Assembly (NCBI GenBank): GCA_028284565.1
Contig: JANQRM010000382.1
Coordinates: 1-14,045 of the forward strand
Source: Anaerolineae bacterium
Lineage (GTDB): Bacteria > Chloroflexota > Anaerolineae > Aggregatilineales > Phototrophicaceae
Reading direction: 5' to 3'
DNA length: 14,045 nucleotides
Position numbers and translations under genes: made by a program. Below are positions 13,921 to 14,045 of this stretch, piece by piece. Below the pieces are notes generated by a model. It had not been told where the DNA came from and ran no database searches. It was given only the letters and a program-made list of their open reading frames with translations. Numbering within the stretch: the first letter of the stretch is position 1; every line of letters begins with the position of its first letter.

Positions 13921-14045
13921 ATGGTAAAGTACAAGTTACGGGTCGGATACGTTGGGGTTTCCATTGCGTCCTACTTCGCATCAGAGCATCAAACACGTGA
14001 ACGCGCCATTGAGGGACTCACTAAACTTGCTGAGACCCTCGACTT
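13921..14045 (+). CDS. Possible sugar isomerase (L-fucose/L-arabinose isomerase-like), 3'-truncated
   Basis: An ATG 3 nt after the dhaL stop opens a frame that runs off the right edge, so only about 41 residues are seen. It starts VKYKLRVGYVGVSIASYF and continues with a charged helix. A short beta strand, a glycine-containing turn and then an aromatic and a helix resemble the N-terminal Rossmann-like start of FucI/AraI-type isomerases. The evidence is thin and another alpha/beta enzyme is possible. The tight spacing with dhaL argues for one transcript. If it is an isomerase, it could supply the ketose that DhaK/DhaL phosphorylate. Confidence 0.4.
   Translation, partial: MVKYKLRVGYVGVSIASYFASEHQTRERAIEGLTKLAETLD

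Overview
The window looks like bacterial chromosome of moderate GC and dense gene packing. Secreted proteins with a bacterial SH3 fold, a run of signal peptides that all end in Ala-Gln-Asp, and a sugar ABC importer beside (alpha/alpha)6-barrel glycosidase and PIG-L genes together suggest Chloroflexota (Anaerolineae-like). That is an inference from gene style; no marker gene is present.

Layout. (1) 2-1455, + strand: the end of one SH3-type extracytoplasmic protein (cut by the left edge) and a complete second one, probably one operon. (2) 1456-2098: an AT-richer patch with a CCCTCTC/GAGAGGG palindrome, one small possible zinc-binding protein gene, and weak terminator-like hairpins. (3) 2099-9340, - strand: six genes in one direction, read in the order PIG-L deacetylase, GH100-like glycosidase, sugar-binding protein, two ABC permeases, and a secreted seven-bladed FG-GAP/UnbV protein. 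No transporter ATPase is present. (4) 9341-9522: a divergent promoter region. (5) 9523-12269, + strand: thiolase-fold protein, DUF35 protein and DhaK-type kinase subunit, packed with a 3-nt gap and then a 1-nt TAATG overlap. (6) 12288-12980, - strand: a GntR/FCD repressor. (7) 12981-13287: a divergent control region with two identical 12-bp palindromes placed symmetrically after two promoters, followed by a leader ORF. (8) 13288-14045, + strand: DhaL, then the start of a possible sugar isomerase.

How it may work. The minus-strand block looks like uptake and first cleavage of a glycoside: capture outside, import, hydrolysis by a cytoplasmic glycosidase, possibly with deacetylation. The plus-strand block looks like catabolism of a ketose or related compound, with isomerase-like, DhaK/DhaL-type kinase and thiolase-fold components. 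The thiolase-fold protein has lost both the nucleophilic Cys and the GHP-motif His and is paired with a DUF35 protein, which recalls the Ltp2-DUF35 retro-aldolases of steroid degradation more than true thiolases.

Most interesting points: the thiolase-like/DUF35/DhaK unit, the separation of dhaK from dhaL by their likely regulator, and the mirror-symmetric operators. The actual substrate cannot be read from the sequence.
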